Part shown: one piece after another, positions 8,735-18,747 of the stretch
How the letters are laid out: the number at the start of each line of letters is the position of its first letter
How positions within the stretch are numbered: position 1 is the stretch's first letter
DNA from: Parvimonas micra
Lineage (GTDB): Bacteria > Bacillota > Clostridia > Tissierellales > Peptoniphilaceae
Reading direction: 5' to 3'
DNA: 64,000 nt
Assembly (NCBI RefSeq): GCF_900637905.1
Contig: NZ_LR134472.1
Span: 868,001 to 932,000 of the forward strand
Notes under the pieces: model-generated
Database searches by the model: none
What the model was told of the DNA's origin: nothing
The model's input: the letters and a program-made list of their open reading frames with translations, nothing else
Program-made: the position numbers and the translations under genes

Positions 8735-10165
8735 ATTTTACGTCAGATTTTTTGCAAAGAAAAGCACTTAACACATCATCTCGAGCGAAGTGAATCTAGC
8801 CCTAACTTTTGTTTGCAAGTAAACAAAAGTAGGTCTGACAAACTTGTTGTATATATAAAGCAAGATAATTTACGTCATAATACTTTGAATAGAAAGTCTC
8901 CCAACACGTCATCTCGAGCGTAGTCGAGAGATCTCACTACTATTATTTGCTTTCAAATAATAGTAAGTCCTGCAAAGGACTTATATAAAAATTATTAAAT
9001 CATATACTAGTAGTATGAAAATTTTTTTAAGTTCTTTTTGTAAATGAAGTTTTTGTTTTATGTATCTACGATACATTTATATTTGCTTGTTTACAAGCAA
9101 ATATATGAGATCTCTCCGCTATGTTTCGCTTTGCTCCACTCCGGTCGAGATGACGTATAAGGAAGATAACTTCGTTTAGTAGCTGGACATTAAAAGCAAA
9201 TAAACTTCATCTTTATAAATATATAAGAAAAAATATAATAGAAAAAAATAAAAAATTATATAATTTTTATTTAAACATAATATAAATAATATAAAAAACA
9301 AACTAATTCACGTCATAGTACTGTTAGAAGAAACACCCCCAAACACGTCATTTCGACCGAAACGGAACGTAGTGAAGTGAAGTGGAGAAATCTCAACTAT
9401 TGCTTGCTGGCAAGCAATAGTATTTCTGAAAGAAATAAAAAATAATTAGATAAAATTATTATGTAAGTCTCTCAAAGTCCTATTTAGTATGAGAGTTTCA
9501 TATTTTATGTATCTACGATACATTTACTTTTGCTAAAGCAAAAGTATGAGATTTCCACAGTCGATTGTATTCAAATCAAAGATTTGAATAATTTTTGCGT
9601 CAGACCTACTATTGCTTGTAAACAAGCAAAGTTAGGGCTAGATTCACTCCATTCGCTTTGCTCCACTCCGGTCGAGATGACGTATAGGGGAATAATACTT
9701 CGATTAGTAGCCGGACATTAAAGGCAAATAAACTTCATCTTTATAAATATATAAGAAAAAATATAATAGAAAAAAATAAAAAATTATATAATTTTTATTT
9801 AAACATAATATAAATAATATAAAAAACAAACTAATTCACGTCATAGTATTGTTAGAAGAAGCACCCCCAAACACGTCATTTCGACCGAAACGGAACGTAG
9901 TGAAGTGAAGAAATCTCAACTATTGCTTGCTGGTAAGCAATATTATTTCTGAAAGAAATAAAAAATAATTATATAAAATTATTATGTAAATCTCTCAAAG
10001 TCCTATTTAGTATGAGAGTTTCATATTTTATGTATCTACGATACATTTATATTTGCTTGTAAACAAGCAAAGTTAGGGCTAGATTCACTACATTAGCTTT
10101 ACTCCACTCCGGTCGAGATGACGTATAAGGGAGATAACTTCGTTTAGTAGCTAGACGTTAAAGGT
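8735..10165 (+). repeat. Cluster of modular palindromic repeat elements (region 1)
   Basis: A gene-free stretch made of about four related elements: a truncated one from 8735, then about 8870-9192, 9306-9722 and 9836-10162. Each complete one begins with end A (ACGTCATAG/A..., AAGAA, CCCCAAACACGTCATTTCGA) and ends with end B (GGTCGAGATGACGTATA...AGTAGCTGGACATTAA). The interior is a changing series of perfect short palindromes, for example TTGCTTGCTGGCAAGCAA, ATGTATCTACGATACAT and TATTTCTGAAAGAAATA. No coding capacity is credible. Elements of the same family lie in opposite orientation at 23891-25080. Confidence 0.85.
9177..10144 (+). repeat. Direct duplication of element plus AT-rich linker
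   Basis: Two successive units start with TAGTAGC at 9177 and 9705 (a third start at 10145), periods of 528 and 440 bp. They share an almost identical AT-rich linker of about 113 bp (9193-9305 and 9723-9835), end A and the first internal palindromes. They differ in the internal modules nearer end B, which accounts for the length difference. Confidence 0.8.
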
Positions 10166-10208
10166 AAATAACTAAAAATTTTTTCATAATTTTGATAGAA
10201 ACAAATAT

Positions 10209-10248
10209 AAAAAGCATACTCATTATACTTTTACTTGAGTATGCTTTT
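10209..10248 (-). terminator. Terminator of the Bro-N gene, near-copy of the pyr terminator
   Basis: AAAAGCATACTC and GAGTATGCTTTT form the stem, with an A/T tract on each side, so it can work in both directions. Stem and loop closely match 4627-4670. Confidence 0.8.
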
Positions 10249-10259
10249 AGTTGTTAAGT

Positions 10260-11126
10260 TTAGTTATCGTTATCTTTGTCTTCTACATTTATATTATTAG
10301 TAACATTGTCAATCAATTTTTTAAAATCTAAGGAGTTTTTTGAAGTAATAACAGAATTTCCTGTTTCTTGTTCTATTTCTTTTCTGGCATTACCTGCTAT
10401 ATTTCCACCTCGTCTTGCTACTTTTTTGTTTTCTTCTAATCCGTAAGGATTTGATGAATTTGCTATATCTTTAGTTGCCGTTTCTGCAAGCATATTTAAG
10501 ATAAGTTCGGTTGAGGACATATTATCTCTCAAATTTTCCTTTTTTAATCCCTTAAATATTTTATATTCTTTAGTTGTCATTCCGCTCCAAGCTTTAGATA
10601 TTTCATTAGTAAGAATAGCATATTCTCTACTTTCTTTTATTCCGTGGTCTTGCCAAGTATCAGTAAGTTCTTTTCTAACTTGAATAGATTGTAATCTTTG
10701 ATTAATCCATTCTTTAGAGAAACCTTTTTTAAGATATGTTTCTAAAGCCCTATTGATTGTTAGTTCAGGGTCGATGGTTTCATCAATTCTTTCTTTTCCA
10801 ACTTCTGCTAGCCACATTTTAAAAGGTTCAGCTTTAGGAGAAGGGATTGATTGAATAATACGGAAAATTCCTTGTATATCAGCAACATCGGTTTTATACA
10901 TTTTTCCATCTTTGTGAGATTTAAGTTTCAGTGCGTGACAAAATGTCACGACCTCACTTCCTTCAGCGGTTAATCTTTGTTTTAGTTTTCTCCAATATGC
11001 TCCAGCATCATTACTATTGGTTAATACTCCTACTATATCAACTACACTAAAATACCATTCTTCTTTTTCATTGTCCCATGCAGAACGTATCTTATTACCG
11101 TCAAAAATTTTAATTTCATTATTCAT
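10260..11126 (-). CDS. Bro-N domain protein (phage antirepressor-like)
   Basis: The 288-aa protein starts with a Bro-N domain (about residues 5-110, with WYFSVVDIVGVLT and a conserved SIPSPKAEPFKMWLAEVG block) and continues with the C-terminal region usual in bacterial Bro-N proteins, including KAWSGMTTKEYK, LKKENLRDNMS and NKKVARRGGNIAGNARKEIE. Bro-N proteins bind DNA and many phage members act as antirepressors; here no phage genes adjoin it, so it may be a stand-alone relic or moron. AGGAG lies nine bases before the start. It is transcribed toward the repeat cluster. Its target is unknown. Confidence 0.85.
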   Translation of the reverse strand: MNNEIKIFDGNKIRSAWDNEKEEWYFSVVDIVGVLTNSNDAGAYWRKLKQRLTAEGSEVVTFCHALKLKSHKDGKMYKTDVADIQGIFRIIQSIPSPKAEPFKMWLAEVGKERIDETIDPELTINRALETYLKKGFSKEWINQRLQSIQVRKELTDTWQDHGIKESREYAILTNEISKAWSGMTTKEYKIFKGLKKENLRDNMSSTELILNMLAETATKDIANSSNPYGLEENKKVARRGGNIAGNARKEIEQETGNSVITSKNSLDFKKLIDNVTNNINVEDKDNDN

Positions 11127-11181
11127 TATGGAGTTCTCCTATTATATTGAATAGACTTATTGTAAGTGTTTCTTCAATTTT

Positions 11182-12408
11182 TTAAAACTTGCCTACATCT
11201 TCTCTGTAGAAGAAAGAATCACTCTTTAATTTTTCAATATCTCTGTAAGCTAATTCTCTTGCTTTTTCAAAATCTTTTGCCATAGCTGTTACAATTAAAT
11301 TTCTTCCACCTTTTGCGTAGAGTTCATTATTTTTTTCTTCAACTCCCATAAAGCAAATATCACTTTCTATTGGAACCAGATTAATTTTATCTTGACATTT
11401 TTCCTTTGAAGGATAACCGTTAGATGCAAGAACTACACCAACGCAGACCTCATCATTCCATTTAATTTCAGGTTCTTTATCATCCATTACATCCAGAATA
11501 TTTTGAACAAAGTCTGATTCTAAACGTGGCAATAACACTTCAGCTTCAGGATCTCCAAGTCTGGCGTTAAAACTTAAAACTTTTATTCCATCTTTTGTAA
11601 CTACAATTTCTCCATATAAAAATCCTTCAAATCCATAACCATCTTCATACATTGATTTTGCCATAGGTTTTAAGATTTTGTCGACAACTTGTTCAATTTC
11701 ATTATCCGTAATTTTTGCAACAGGGCTACAAGCTCCCATACCACCTGTATGTTCAGCATCGTCGCTATCAGATGTTCTCTTATAATCCTTAACAATTTGA
11801 AGCGGATAAACTTTGCTATTTTTTACTAATGCAAAGATTGAGAATTCTTTACCTATAATAAATTCTTCAACTAAAATTTTTGAATTTTCATTTTCATCAA
11901 AGATTTCATTAACTATATCTGTTGCCATTTTGTTGCTTCTGGCGATAAAAATTCCCATATTTTTTGGAAGAGAATCAATCTTTATAGTAACAGGAAATTT
12001 TTCAATTTCTGAAACGAATTTTAGAGCTTGTTCTCTATCAGTAAATACAACATATTTAGTTGTAGGTATCTTTAATTTTTCCATAAGTTGTTTAGTAAAA
12101 TATCTACTTGATTCTATTCTTGTTGCAGATTTCGTAGGCCCGAAAAGCCTTAAATCATTTTTATTGAACTCATCTTTTATTCCAAGTGCCAATACATCGG
12201 CAGGACCTACTATAGTTAAGTCGATATTTTCTTTTATTGCAAAGTCTTTAATTTTTTCAATATCATACATATCTATATCTACTCTTGTAGCACCATCCAT
12301 TTTACAATTTCCCGGCAAAACGTAGATTTTGTCAACCAATTTACTTTTTTTACAGGCTTTTAGCATAGCATGTTCACGTCCGCCTTTTCCAATAATTAAT
12401 ATTTTCAT
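11182..12408 (-). CDS. purD: Phosphoribosylamine--glycine ligase PurD
   Basis: ATP-grasp enzyme of purine synthesis that joins glycine to phosphoribosylamine. The N-terminal GKGGREHA motif, the central ATP-grasp fold (LVEEFIIGKEFS), the EHTGGMGACSP segment and the GDPEAEVLLPRL metal/ATP motif are visible. Length of 408 aa is near normal, although the motif usually reading NVRFGDPE is NARLGDPE here and overall divergence seems high. AGGTGAT precedes the start. No other purine gene is nearby, so it stands alone. Confidence 0.88.
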   Translation of the reverse strand: MKILIIGKGGREHAMLKACKKSKLVDKIYVLPGNCKMDGATRVDIDMYDIEKIKDFAIKENIDLTIVGPADVLALGIKDEFNKNDLRLFGPTKSATRIESSRYFTKQLMEKLKIPTTKYVVFTDREQALKFVSEIEKFPVTIKIDSLPKNMGIFIARSNKMATDIVNEIFDENENSKILVEEFIIGKEFSIFALVKNSKVYPLQIVKDYKRTSDSDDAEHTGGMGACSPVAKITDNEIEQVVDKILKPMAKSMYEDGYGFEGFLYGEIVVTKDGIKVLSFNARLGDPEAEVLLPRLESDFVQNILDVMDDKEPEIKWNDEVCVGVVLASNGYPSKEKCQDKINLVPIESDICFMGVEEKNNELYAKGGRNLIVTAMAKDFEKARELAYRDIEKLKSDSFFYREDVGKF

Positions 12409-12455
12409 AAAATCACCTCTTTTTTATTAACTTTAAAATTATATATAAAAATTTT

Positions 12456-12506
12456 TTGATATTAAAATAAAATACAAGTATAATTTAACAAAGTTAAATT
12501 ATACTT
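12456..12506 (+). promoter_or_regulatory. Perfect 14-bp-arm palindrome overlapping a -10 box (purD/ABC divergent region)
   Basis: AAGTATAATTTAAC at 12476-12489 is followed after three As by its exact reverse complement at 12493-12506. TTGATA at 12456-12461 and TATAAT at 12479-12484 (in the left arm) are 17 bp apart, a good rightward promoter; the right arm holds a TATAAT for the leftward direction with only a weak -35. It is likely an operator/promoter for purD, the ABC transporter or both. Confidence 0.5.
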
Positions 12507-12685
12507 ATTATATCACTAGAACAAAGTTTTTTCAATTTTATTTTTTTACATTAATAAGAAATGATAAATTTTTGAACAAATTTTGAGTCGACAGTTGCTA
12601 ATTTTATTATATTTATTTAATTTTTTAGTTAAAGGGGTATATTGAATTTAAGTGAAAAAATCTATTTTAGTAAAGGAGGACGAGA

Positions 12686-15600
12686 ATGTTACAGCTTAAG
12701 AATATCAGTAAGAGTTATAAAACCGGAGACTTGTTTCAAAAAGCATTAGATAATGTATCTCTCAATTTCAGGGATAGTGAATTTGTAGCTATTCTTGGTC
12801 CGAGTGGTAGTGGAAAATCTACTCTGTTAAATATAATAGGTGGATTGGATAAATATGAACAAGGCGAACTTATAATTGATGGAATATCAACTAAAAAATA
12901 TAAAAATGAAGATTGGGACAGTTATAGAAATCATACAATAGGTTTTGTTTTTCAAAGTTATAATTTAATTTCTCATCAGACTGTTTTAGCCAATGTGGAA
13001 TTAGCTTTAACTATTTCCGGAATATCTAAGGCTGAAAGAGAACAAAAGGCTATAGATGTACTGGATAAGGTTGGGCTTAAAAGTCAAATGCATAAAAAGC
13101 CTAATCAGTTATCAGGCGGTCAAATGCAAAGAGTTGCTATAGCAAGAGCTCTTGTAAACAATCCGAGCATTGTACTTGCAGATGAACCTACAGGTGCACT
13201 GGATTCGGAAACAAGTGTTCAAGTAATGGAATTGCTTAAAGAAGTTGCAAAAGATAGACTTGTAATAATGGTTACTCATAATCCTAAGTTGGCAAATGAA
13301 TATTCAACTAGAATTGTTGAATTAAATGACGGGCAAATTGTCTCTGATACCAACCCTTTTATATTGGAAAACGAAAGCAGGGGAGTTCACAAAAATTTTG
13401 GGAAGTCTTCAATGTCCTATCTTACAAGCATAGCTTTAAGTTTTAATAACTTAAAAACTAAATTCAAAAGAACTCTTATGGTTGCAATTGCAGGTTCAAT
13501 CGGAATAATTGGAATAGCTTTAATTTTAGGTTTATCCAATGGTGTAAATCAGTTTATCAAGGATACCGAAGAGGAAACTATGATTTCTTATCCGATAGAG
13601 ATTGACAGAAGTAGCTTTTCAATGGGTAAAATGTTTGAAAATTCAAGTGAAGAAAATAATGATGGAGATATAACAGAAGTTAAAGCTATTCAAAAAATGC
13701 TATCTGCAATTAATAAAAATGATTTATCTTCCTTGAAAGAATATTTTGAAAATGACGGGAAAGCGATCAATAATTATGCTAAGACAACAGAATATAAATA
13801 TGATATTACGCCTATGATTTATACTTTAAATAATGAAAAATATGTTAAAGTAAATCCAAATGAGGCAATGAAGTCAATGGGTTTGTCATCTAATAATTTT
13901 CTTTTTTCAAAAAATTCTATGAATGTATTTTATAAATTGCCTAAGAATGCCGACTTATACAAGGATAAATATACTTTAAAATACGGCTCTTGGCCGAGTA
14001 ACGAAAATGAAGCGATAGTAATAACTAACTCAAAGGGCGCTCTATCTGATTTTATTTTTTATTCACTGGGTCTTCGTGATAATGACGAACTTTCAAAAAT
14101 GGTAAAAAAATTTGCAAATAGAGAAAAAACTGATGTGGAAGAAGATAATATATCTTGGAAATACGAAGATATTGTGGGGAGAGAATTTAAAGTTTTAAGT
14201 AGTTCACAGCTTTATTCTTATGACTCTAAAAATAAAGTTTATATAGAAAATGCTACTGATAGTCCATTTGTTGAAAATCTTTTGAAAAATAATTCAAAAA
14301 AATTAAAAATAGTTGGAATAGCTTCGCCAAATAGTGACGAAAGTTCACTCATTTTGAAAACAGGTATTTGGTATACTGATGACTTAGAAACAAATTTAAG
14401 AAAAATATCAAAAGAAAGTGAAGTTGTAAAGGCACAAAAAGAAAGTCCGGATACCAATATTTTGACAAATACTCCTTTTGGAGAAAAAATCAAACAGAAT
14501 TTAGACTTTGCAAAGTTATTTTCAATAGATCAGAAAAAACTATTTGAAGCTTTTAAAATAGATACTTCTAAATTAAATTTTAATGCAAATTCAATGAAAA
14601 ATATTGATTTTACAAAATATTTGAATAGTAATTCGGATAGGGATTTTTTTAAAAATTTAGATATTAAGTTTGATTCGGATAAAATAATTGGATTAATCAG
14701 TGATATTCTAAAAGGATATTTAGATTATTCTTCTAAAGATCCGTCGACTAATTACAGAGAATTGTCAAACTCAATAAGTGATTATATGAAAACTGATGAT
14801 GCAAAAAATATTCTAAAGGAATTTTTTGGAAAGATGATTTCTAAAAATTCTGGTTCTTTAATTACAAATGAAAAGATAACTGATATAATGAAATCCATTA
14901 TGTCAGGTTATCCTGAATTTGCAAAAAAGAATAACTACACAGATCCTAATAAATTTAGTCAATATTTACTGGAATATTTGAAAACCTCTGAAGCGAGAGC
15001 AAAAGTTTCAGCTGAAACTAAAAAACTATTAAATTCTTTGGGAGAAAATTTAAAACTGGATAATAAAGATATATCGGAATTAGCAAAGGCTCTGTCAAAT
15101 GGATATTTGAAATATGCCAAAGAAAATAATAAGCCCGATCCATCTAAATTAAAAGATTCTTTTAATTCTTATCTTGCAACTGCTGAAGCAAAAAATATGA
15201 TTTCTTCAGGAGTAAAGGATTTAATAAATGGTAGTTTGCAAGGAAATCAAAACTCTTCACAAAGTTTTATAGAAAATTTGATGAAAAACATATCATCTGC
15301 AATAGCCGATAATATTAAAGATGTTCTAACATCTTCTATGAAAAATTTGCCACAGGCAATATCAATAGATCCAAGTAAATTCGGCAATGCCTTTTCTATG
15401 AATTTGAAAGAAGAAATAAAATCTTTTATTATGGCTATGGCTAATAGTAATGAAAGTTCGTATGAGAATAATATGAAATTATTTAACTATGTGGAAGATA
15501 ATGATATTTCTAAAATCAGTATTTATCCTAAAGATTTTGAAGCTAAAAAATCAATAATTTCTTTACTGGACAGTTATAATGAAATGAGAAAAAATAATTC

Positions 15601-16081
15601 CGAAGAGAATAAAATGATAACCTATACGGATTTGGTTGGAGCGATACTTTCTTCCGTAACGACAATTATAAATGTAATTAGTTATGTATTGATTGCTTTC
15701 GTATCCATATCTCTCATTGTTTCTTCCATTATGATTGGAGTTATAACTTATATAAGTGTACTCGAAAGAAAGAAAGAGATTGGAATATTAAGATCAATCG
15801 GAGCTTCAAAGAAGAATATATCACAAGTTTTTAATGCAGAAACCGGAATAATCGGCTTATTTGCAGGATTACTTGGAGTTGGAATAACATATTTATTACT
15901 AATACCGATAAATATTGTAATAAGAAAAGTTACTGAAATGCCGAACATAACGGCTTATTTATCCGTTCCACAGGCTATAACCTTAATCTTAATCAGTATG
16001 ATTTTAACTTTAATAGGCGGATTTATTCCATCAAAGAGTGCTGCAAAACAAAATCCGGTTGAAGCTTTAAGAACAGAATAG
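12686..16081 (+). CDS. Fused ABC transporter ATPase-permease (MacB/FtsX type)
   Basis: The 1131-aa protein joins an ABC ATPase to an FtsX-like permease. Residues 1-220 carry Walker A GPSGSGKST, signature LSGGQMQR and Walker B VLADEPTGALD. A first membrane helix lies around 260-285, then a very long external region of about 700 residues, then three C-terminal helices (about 985-1120) of the FtsX fold. Such mechanotransmission transporters act in peptide or lipoprotein export, antibiotic resistance or envelope signalling; the substrate cannot be read from sequence. AAAGGAGG precedes the start and no partner genes adjoin. Confidence 0.88.
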   Translation: MLQLKNISKSYKTGDLFQKALDNVSLNFRDSEFVAILGPSGSGKSTLLNIIGGLDKYEQGELIIDGISTKKYKNEDWDSYRNHTIGFVFQSYNLISHQTVLANVELALTISGISKAEREQKAIDVLDKVGLKSQMHKKPNQLSGGQMQRVAIARALVNNPSIVLADEPTGALDSETSVQVMELLKEVAKDRLVIMVTHNPKLANEYSTRIVELNDGQIVSDTNPFILENESRGVHKNFGKSSMSYLTSIALSFNNLKTKFKRTLMVAIAGSIGIIGIALILGLSNGVNQFIKDTEEETMISYPIEIDRSSFSMGKMFENSSEENNDGDITEVKAIQKMLSAINKNDLSSLKEYFENDGKAINNYAKTTEYKYDITPMIYTLNNEKYVKVNPNEAMKSMGLSSNNFLFSKNSMNVFYKLPKNADLYKDKYTLKYGSWPSNENEAIVITNSKGALSDFIFYSLGLRDNDELSKMVKKFANREKTDVEEDNISWKYEDIVGREFKVLSSSQLYSYDSKNKVYIENATDSPFVENLLKNNSKKLKIVGIASPNSDESSLILKTGIWYTDDLETNLRKISKESEVVKAQKESPDTNILTNTPFGEKIKQNLDFAKLFSIDQKKLFEAFKIDTSKLNFNANSMKNIDFTKYLNSNSDRDFFKNLDIKFDSDKIIGLISDILKGYLDYSSKDPSTNYRELSNSISDYMKTDDAKNILKEFFGKMISKNSGSLITNEKITDIMKSIMSGYPEFAKKNNYTDPNKFSQYLLEYLKTSEARAKVSAETKKLLNSLGENLKLDNKDISELAKALSNGYLKYAKENNKPDPSKLKDSFNSYLATAEAKNMISSGVKDLINGSLQGNQNSSQSFIENLMKNISSAIADNIKDVLTSSMKNLPQAISIDPSKFGNAFSMNLKEEIKSFIMAMANSNESSYENNMKLFNYVEDNDISKISIYPKDFEAKKSIISLLDSYNEMRKNNSEENKMITYTDLVGAILSSVTTIINVISYVLIAFVSISLIVSSIMIGVITYISVLERKKEIGILRSIGASKKNISQVFNAETGIIGLFAGLLGVGITYLLLIPINIVIRKVTEMPNITAYLSVPQAITLILISMILTLIGGFIPSKSAAKQNPVEALRTE

Positions 16082-16094
16082 TAAATTTAGTATA

Positions 16095-16124
16095 AAAACT
16101 AAGGATAATCTCCTTAGTTTTTTT
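16095..16124 (+). terminator. Terminator of the ABC transporter gene
   Basis: AAAACTAAGGA pairs with TCCTTAGTTTT, followed by a run of Ts. Confidence 0.9.
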
Positions 16125-16221
16125 GTGCTTTATAGATACAGCTTATTATCTGTTTATGCTTAATTTAGTTAATTTTTTTGCTTATAGTTTATAAAAATAT
16201 TAATATTTTTTATATAGGGTG

Positions 16222-16250
16222 TTGTAAAGTGATTAAAATTGATGTATAAT
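16222..16250 (+). promoter_or_regulatory. Promoter of tdh-kbl
   Basis: TTGTAA and TATAAT with a 17-bp spacer, 52 bp before the tdh start. Confidence 0.7.
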
Positions 16251-16301
16251 ACATTTGGATAGTAAAAAATTTATTTAGCTATTTTGAAAGGAGATTGAAT
16301 A

Positions 16302-17249
16302 ATGAAAAGGATTTTGATGACAGGAGCACTTGGACAAATTGGTACGGAATTAGCTCTTTATTTGGGGGATATTTATGGAAGAGAAAACATCTTGGCTACA
16401 GATTGTTCAGATGCAAATAAAGCAGCTGTTGAAGATATTCGTTTTGAAATGTTAGATGTTACTGATCCAAAAAGAATGTTTGAATTGGCAAAAGAATTTA
16501 AGGCTGATACAATAGTAAATTTAGCGGCAATACTTTCTGCAAGAGGAGAAAGCATGCCACAATTAACTTGGAAGGTTAATGTTGACGGAGTTGTAAATAC
16601 TTTAGAAGTTGCAAGAGAATTAAATGCAAAAGTATTTGTACCTTCATCAATAGCAGCATTTGGAGCAGGAACTCCACTTGACAATACACCACAAGTTACT
16701 ATTCAAAGACCTAACACTATGTATGGAGTAACAAAAGTTTCAGGAGAACTTTTGTGTGATTACTATTTTAATAAATTTGGAGTTGACGTAAGAGGAGTTC
16801 GTTATCCGGGAATTATTTCTTATAAAACACTACCTGGTGCAGGAACTACTGACTATGCAGTTCATATTTATTATGAAGCAATTAAAAACAAAGCTTACAC
16901 TTCTTATATAGGTAAAGGAACTCAAATGGATATGCTTTATATGCCTGATGCACTTAAAGCAGTTGTTGATTTAATGGAAGCTGATCCTTCAAAACTTAAG
17001 GACAGAAATGCTTTCAATATTACAGCTATGAGTTTGACACCTGAAATTTTAGAAGAAAGTATCAAAAAATATATGCCTGAATTTAAACTAAGCTACGATG
17101 TAGATCCAATCAGACAAGCTATAGCTGAAAGCTGGCCAAATTCATTGGATGACTCTGCAGCAAGAGAACAATGGGGTTGGAAACCAAGTTTTGATTTAGA
17201 CAAGATGACAGTTGATATGTTAGAAAATTTGAGAAAAAAATTAAAATAG
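16302..17249 (+). CDS. tdh: L-threonine 3-dehydrogenase, SDR/epimerase type
   Basis: Oxidises threonine to 2-amino-3-ketobutyrate with NAD+. The protein is an extended short-chain dehydrogenase: Rossmann motif GALGQIGTE at residues 7-15, catalytic YGVTK, and substrate-region PGIISYKT. It is 315 aa, the size of the short-chain threonine dehydrogenases and unlike the zinc-dependent enzyme. The assignment over a generic sugar epimerase rests on its similarity to this subfamily and on kbl following 21 bp downstream. AGGAG precedes the start. Confidence 0.9.
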   Translation: MKRILMTGALGQIGTELALYLGDIYGRENILATDCSDANKAAVEDIRFEMLDVTDPKRMFELAKEFKADTIVNLAAILSARGESMPQLTWKVNVDGVVNTLEVARELNAKVFVPSSIAAFGAGTPLDNTPQVTIQRPNTMYGVTKVSGELLCDYYFNKFGVDVRGVRYPGIISYKTLPGAGTTDYAVHIYYEAIKNKAYTSYIGKGTQMDMLYMPDALKAVVDLMEADPSKLKDRNAFNITAMSLTPEILEESIKKYMPEFKLSYDVDPIRQAIAESWPNSLDDSAAREQWGWKPSFDLDKMTVDMLENLRKKLK

Positions 17250-17270
17250 TGATAGATAGGAGATAAAGAT

Positions 17271-18455
17271 ATGAGTATTCATGATTTAAAATTTTTACAA
17301 GAAAAAGTTAATAAATTAAAAGAAGATGGAGTTTATCGTGTATTACCTGTATTAAACGGAAAGAATTCATCAACAATTGTTCTTGACGGAAAAGAAATGG
17401 TAAACTTATCAGCAAACAACTATTTAGGACTTGCAAATGATCCTGATTTAAAGAAAAGAGCTCAAGAAGCTATTGAAAAATACGGTGTAGGAGCAGGTGC
17501 TGTAAGAACTATTATCGGAAATATGGATTTACACGAAGAATTGGAAAAGAAATTGGCAATTTTTAAAAAATCTCCAAGAGCATTCATTTTCCAATCAGGC
17601 TATGATTGTAATATAGGAACTATCCAAGCAATTACAGAAAAAGGCGATTTAATTATCTCTGATGAATTAAACCACGCTTCAATTATCGATGGTATTAGAA
17701 TGACTAAAGCTGATAAAGCAGTTTTCAAACACAGTGATATGGAAGATCTTGAAAGAGTTTTAGTTGAAGCTCAAGGAAAATATAAAACAATCTTAATTAT
17801 TACTGACGGTGTTTTCTCAATGGACGGAGACCTAGCAAAATTACCTGAGATTGTAAAATTAGCTGAAAAATATAATGCTTTAACTTATGTTGATGACGCT
17901 CACGGTTCAGGAGTTATGGGAAGTCACGGAAGAGGAACTGTAGATCATTTCGGATTACATGACAAAGTTGACTTTGTTATAGGAACTCTTTCAAAAGCTA
18001 TCGGAGTTAAAGGTGGATATGTTGCTTGTAACGAAGTTGCTTACGAATGGTTAAACCACAGAGCAAGACCTGTACTATTCAGTACAACTTTATCTCCAGG
18101 AGATACTGCAGCTTGTATCGCATCTGTTGAAAAGTTGATTGAATCAGATGAATTACAAAAGAAACTTTGGGACAATGCTAAATACTTCAAAGAACAATTA
18201 GGAAAATTAGGATTTAACACTGGTCATTCAGAAACTCCAATTACTCCGGTAATTATCGGTGATGAAGCTAAAACTATGGAATTTTCTAAAAAATTGAGAG
18301 AATACGGAGTATTCGGTTCAGCAATAGTATTCCCAACTGTACCAAGAGGAACAGGAAGAATTCGTTGCATGATTTCTGCAGCTCACAGCAAAGAAGAATT
18401 GGATAAAGCTGTAAAAGCATTTGAATTAGCCGGAAAAGATATGGGAATTCTTTAA
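17271..18455 (+). CDS. kbl: Glycine C-acetyltransferase (2-amino-3-ketobutyrate CoA ligase)
   Basis: PLP enzyme of the alpha-oxoamine synthase family that cleaves 2-amino-3-ketobutyrate with CoA into glycine and acetyl-CoA. [11 protein letters not shown] and the PLP-lysine motif [13 protein letters not shown] are present, as is the N-terminal NYLGLAN substrate motif. At 394 aa it has full length. It forms an operon with tdh, which argues against related enzymes such as BioF. Confidence 0.93.
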   Translation: MSIHDLKFLQEKVNKLKEDGVYRVLPVLNGKNSSTIVLDGKEMVNLSANNYLGLANDPDLKKRAQEAIEKYGVGAGAVRTIIGNMDLHEELEKKLAIFKKSPRAFIFQSGYDCNIGTIQAITEKGDLIISDELNHASIIDGIRMTKADKAVFKHSDMEDLERVLVEAQGKYKTILIITDGVFSMDGDLAKLPEIVKLAEKYNALTYVDDAHGSGVMGSHGRGTVDHFGLHDKVDFVIGTLSKAIGVKGGYVACNEVAYEWLNHRARPVLFSTTLSPGDTAACIASVEKLIESDELQKKLWDNAKYFKEQLGKLGFNTGHSETPITPVIIGDEAKTMEFSKKLREYGVFGSAIVFPTVPRGTGRIRCMISAAHSKEELDKAVKAFELAGKDMGIL

Positions 18456-18494
18456 GATAAGGCTTAAAAAATAGAGAAAAGAATAAAAAATATT

Positions 18495-18522
18495 AAAGAG
18501 GAGAAAAAAATCTCCTCTTTTT
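18495..18522 (+). terminator. Terminator of tdh-kbl
   Basis: AAAGAGGAGA pairs perfectly with TCTCCTCTTT, followed by Ts. The remaining 225 bp up to the next gene is AT-rich; I see no clear promoter or other feature in it. Confidence 0.9.
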
Positions 18523-18747
18523 AAGTTCATTTAAGCTCTTAACGATATAATATTAACAGTTGATAGATAATACATGTATTTTACACTAAAATTCAGAGTA
18601 TTATATTGTTTAATAAGGAAATTTATTTTTTGATTATATTTTTTAAAAAAATTTTAAAAAAAGTTTTTTCTTTAAGTTTTTTTTAAGGTTTATGGTTTAA
18701 AATATATTCAAGATAGTAAATGATATTTAAAAATGAGGTGATTTATT

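Noticed and set aside
9530-9721. 63-aa open frame in the repeat cluster
   Set aside because: It consists of palindromic modules and element end B, has no ribosome binding site and recurs only because the repeats do.
8735-10165. Possible CRISPR array
   Set aside because: Repeats are long, unequal and internally palindromic, with no regular short repeat/unique spacer pattern and no cas genes.
10260-11126. Bro-N gene as part of a second prophage
   Set aside because: No other phage gene is adjacent; neighbours are a metabolic gene and repeats.
16125-16301. Glycine riboswitch upstream of tdh-kbl
   Set aside because: The leader after the promoter is only about 45 nt, too short for such an aptamer.
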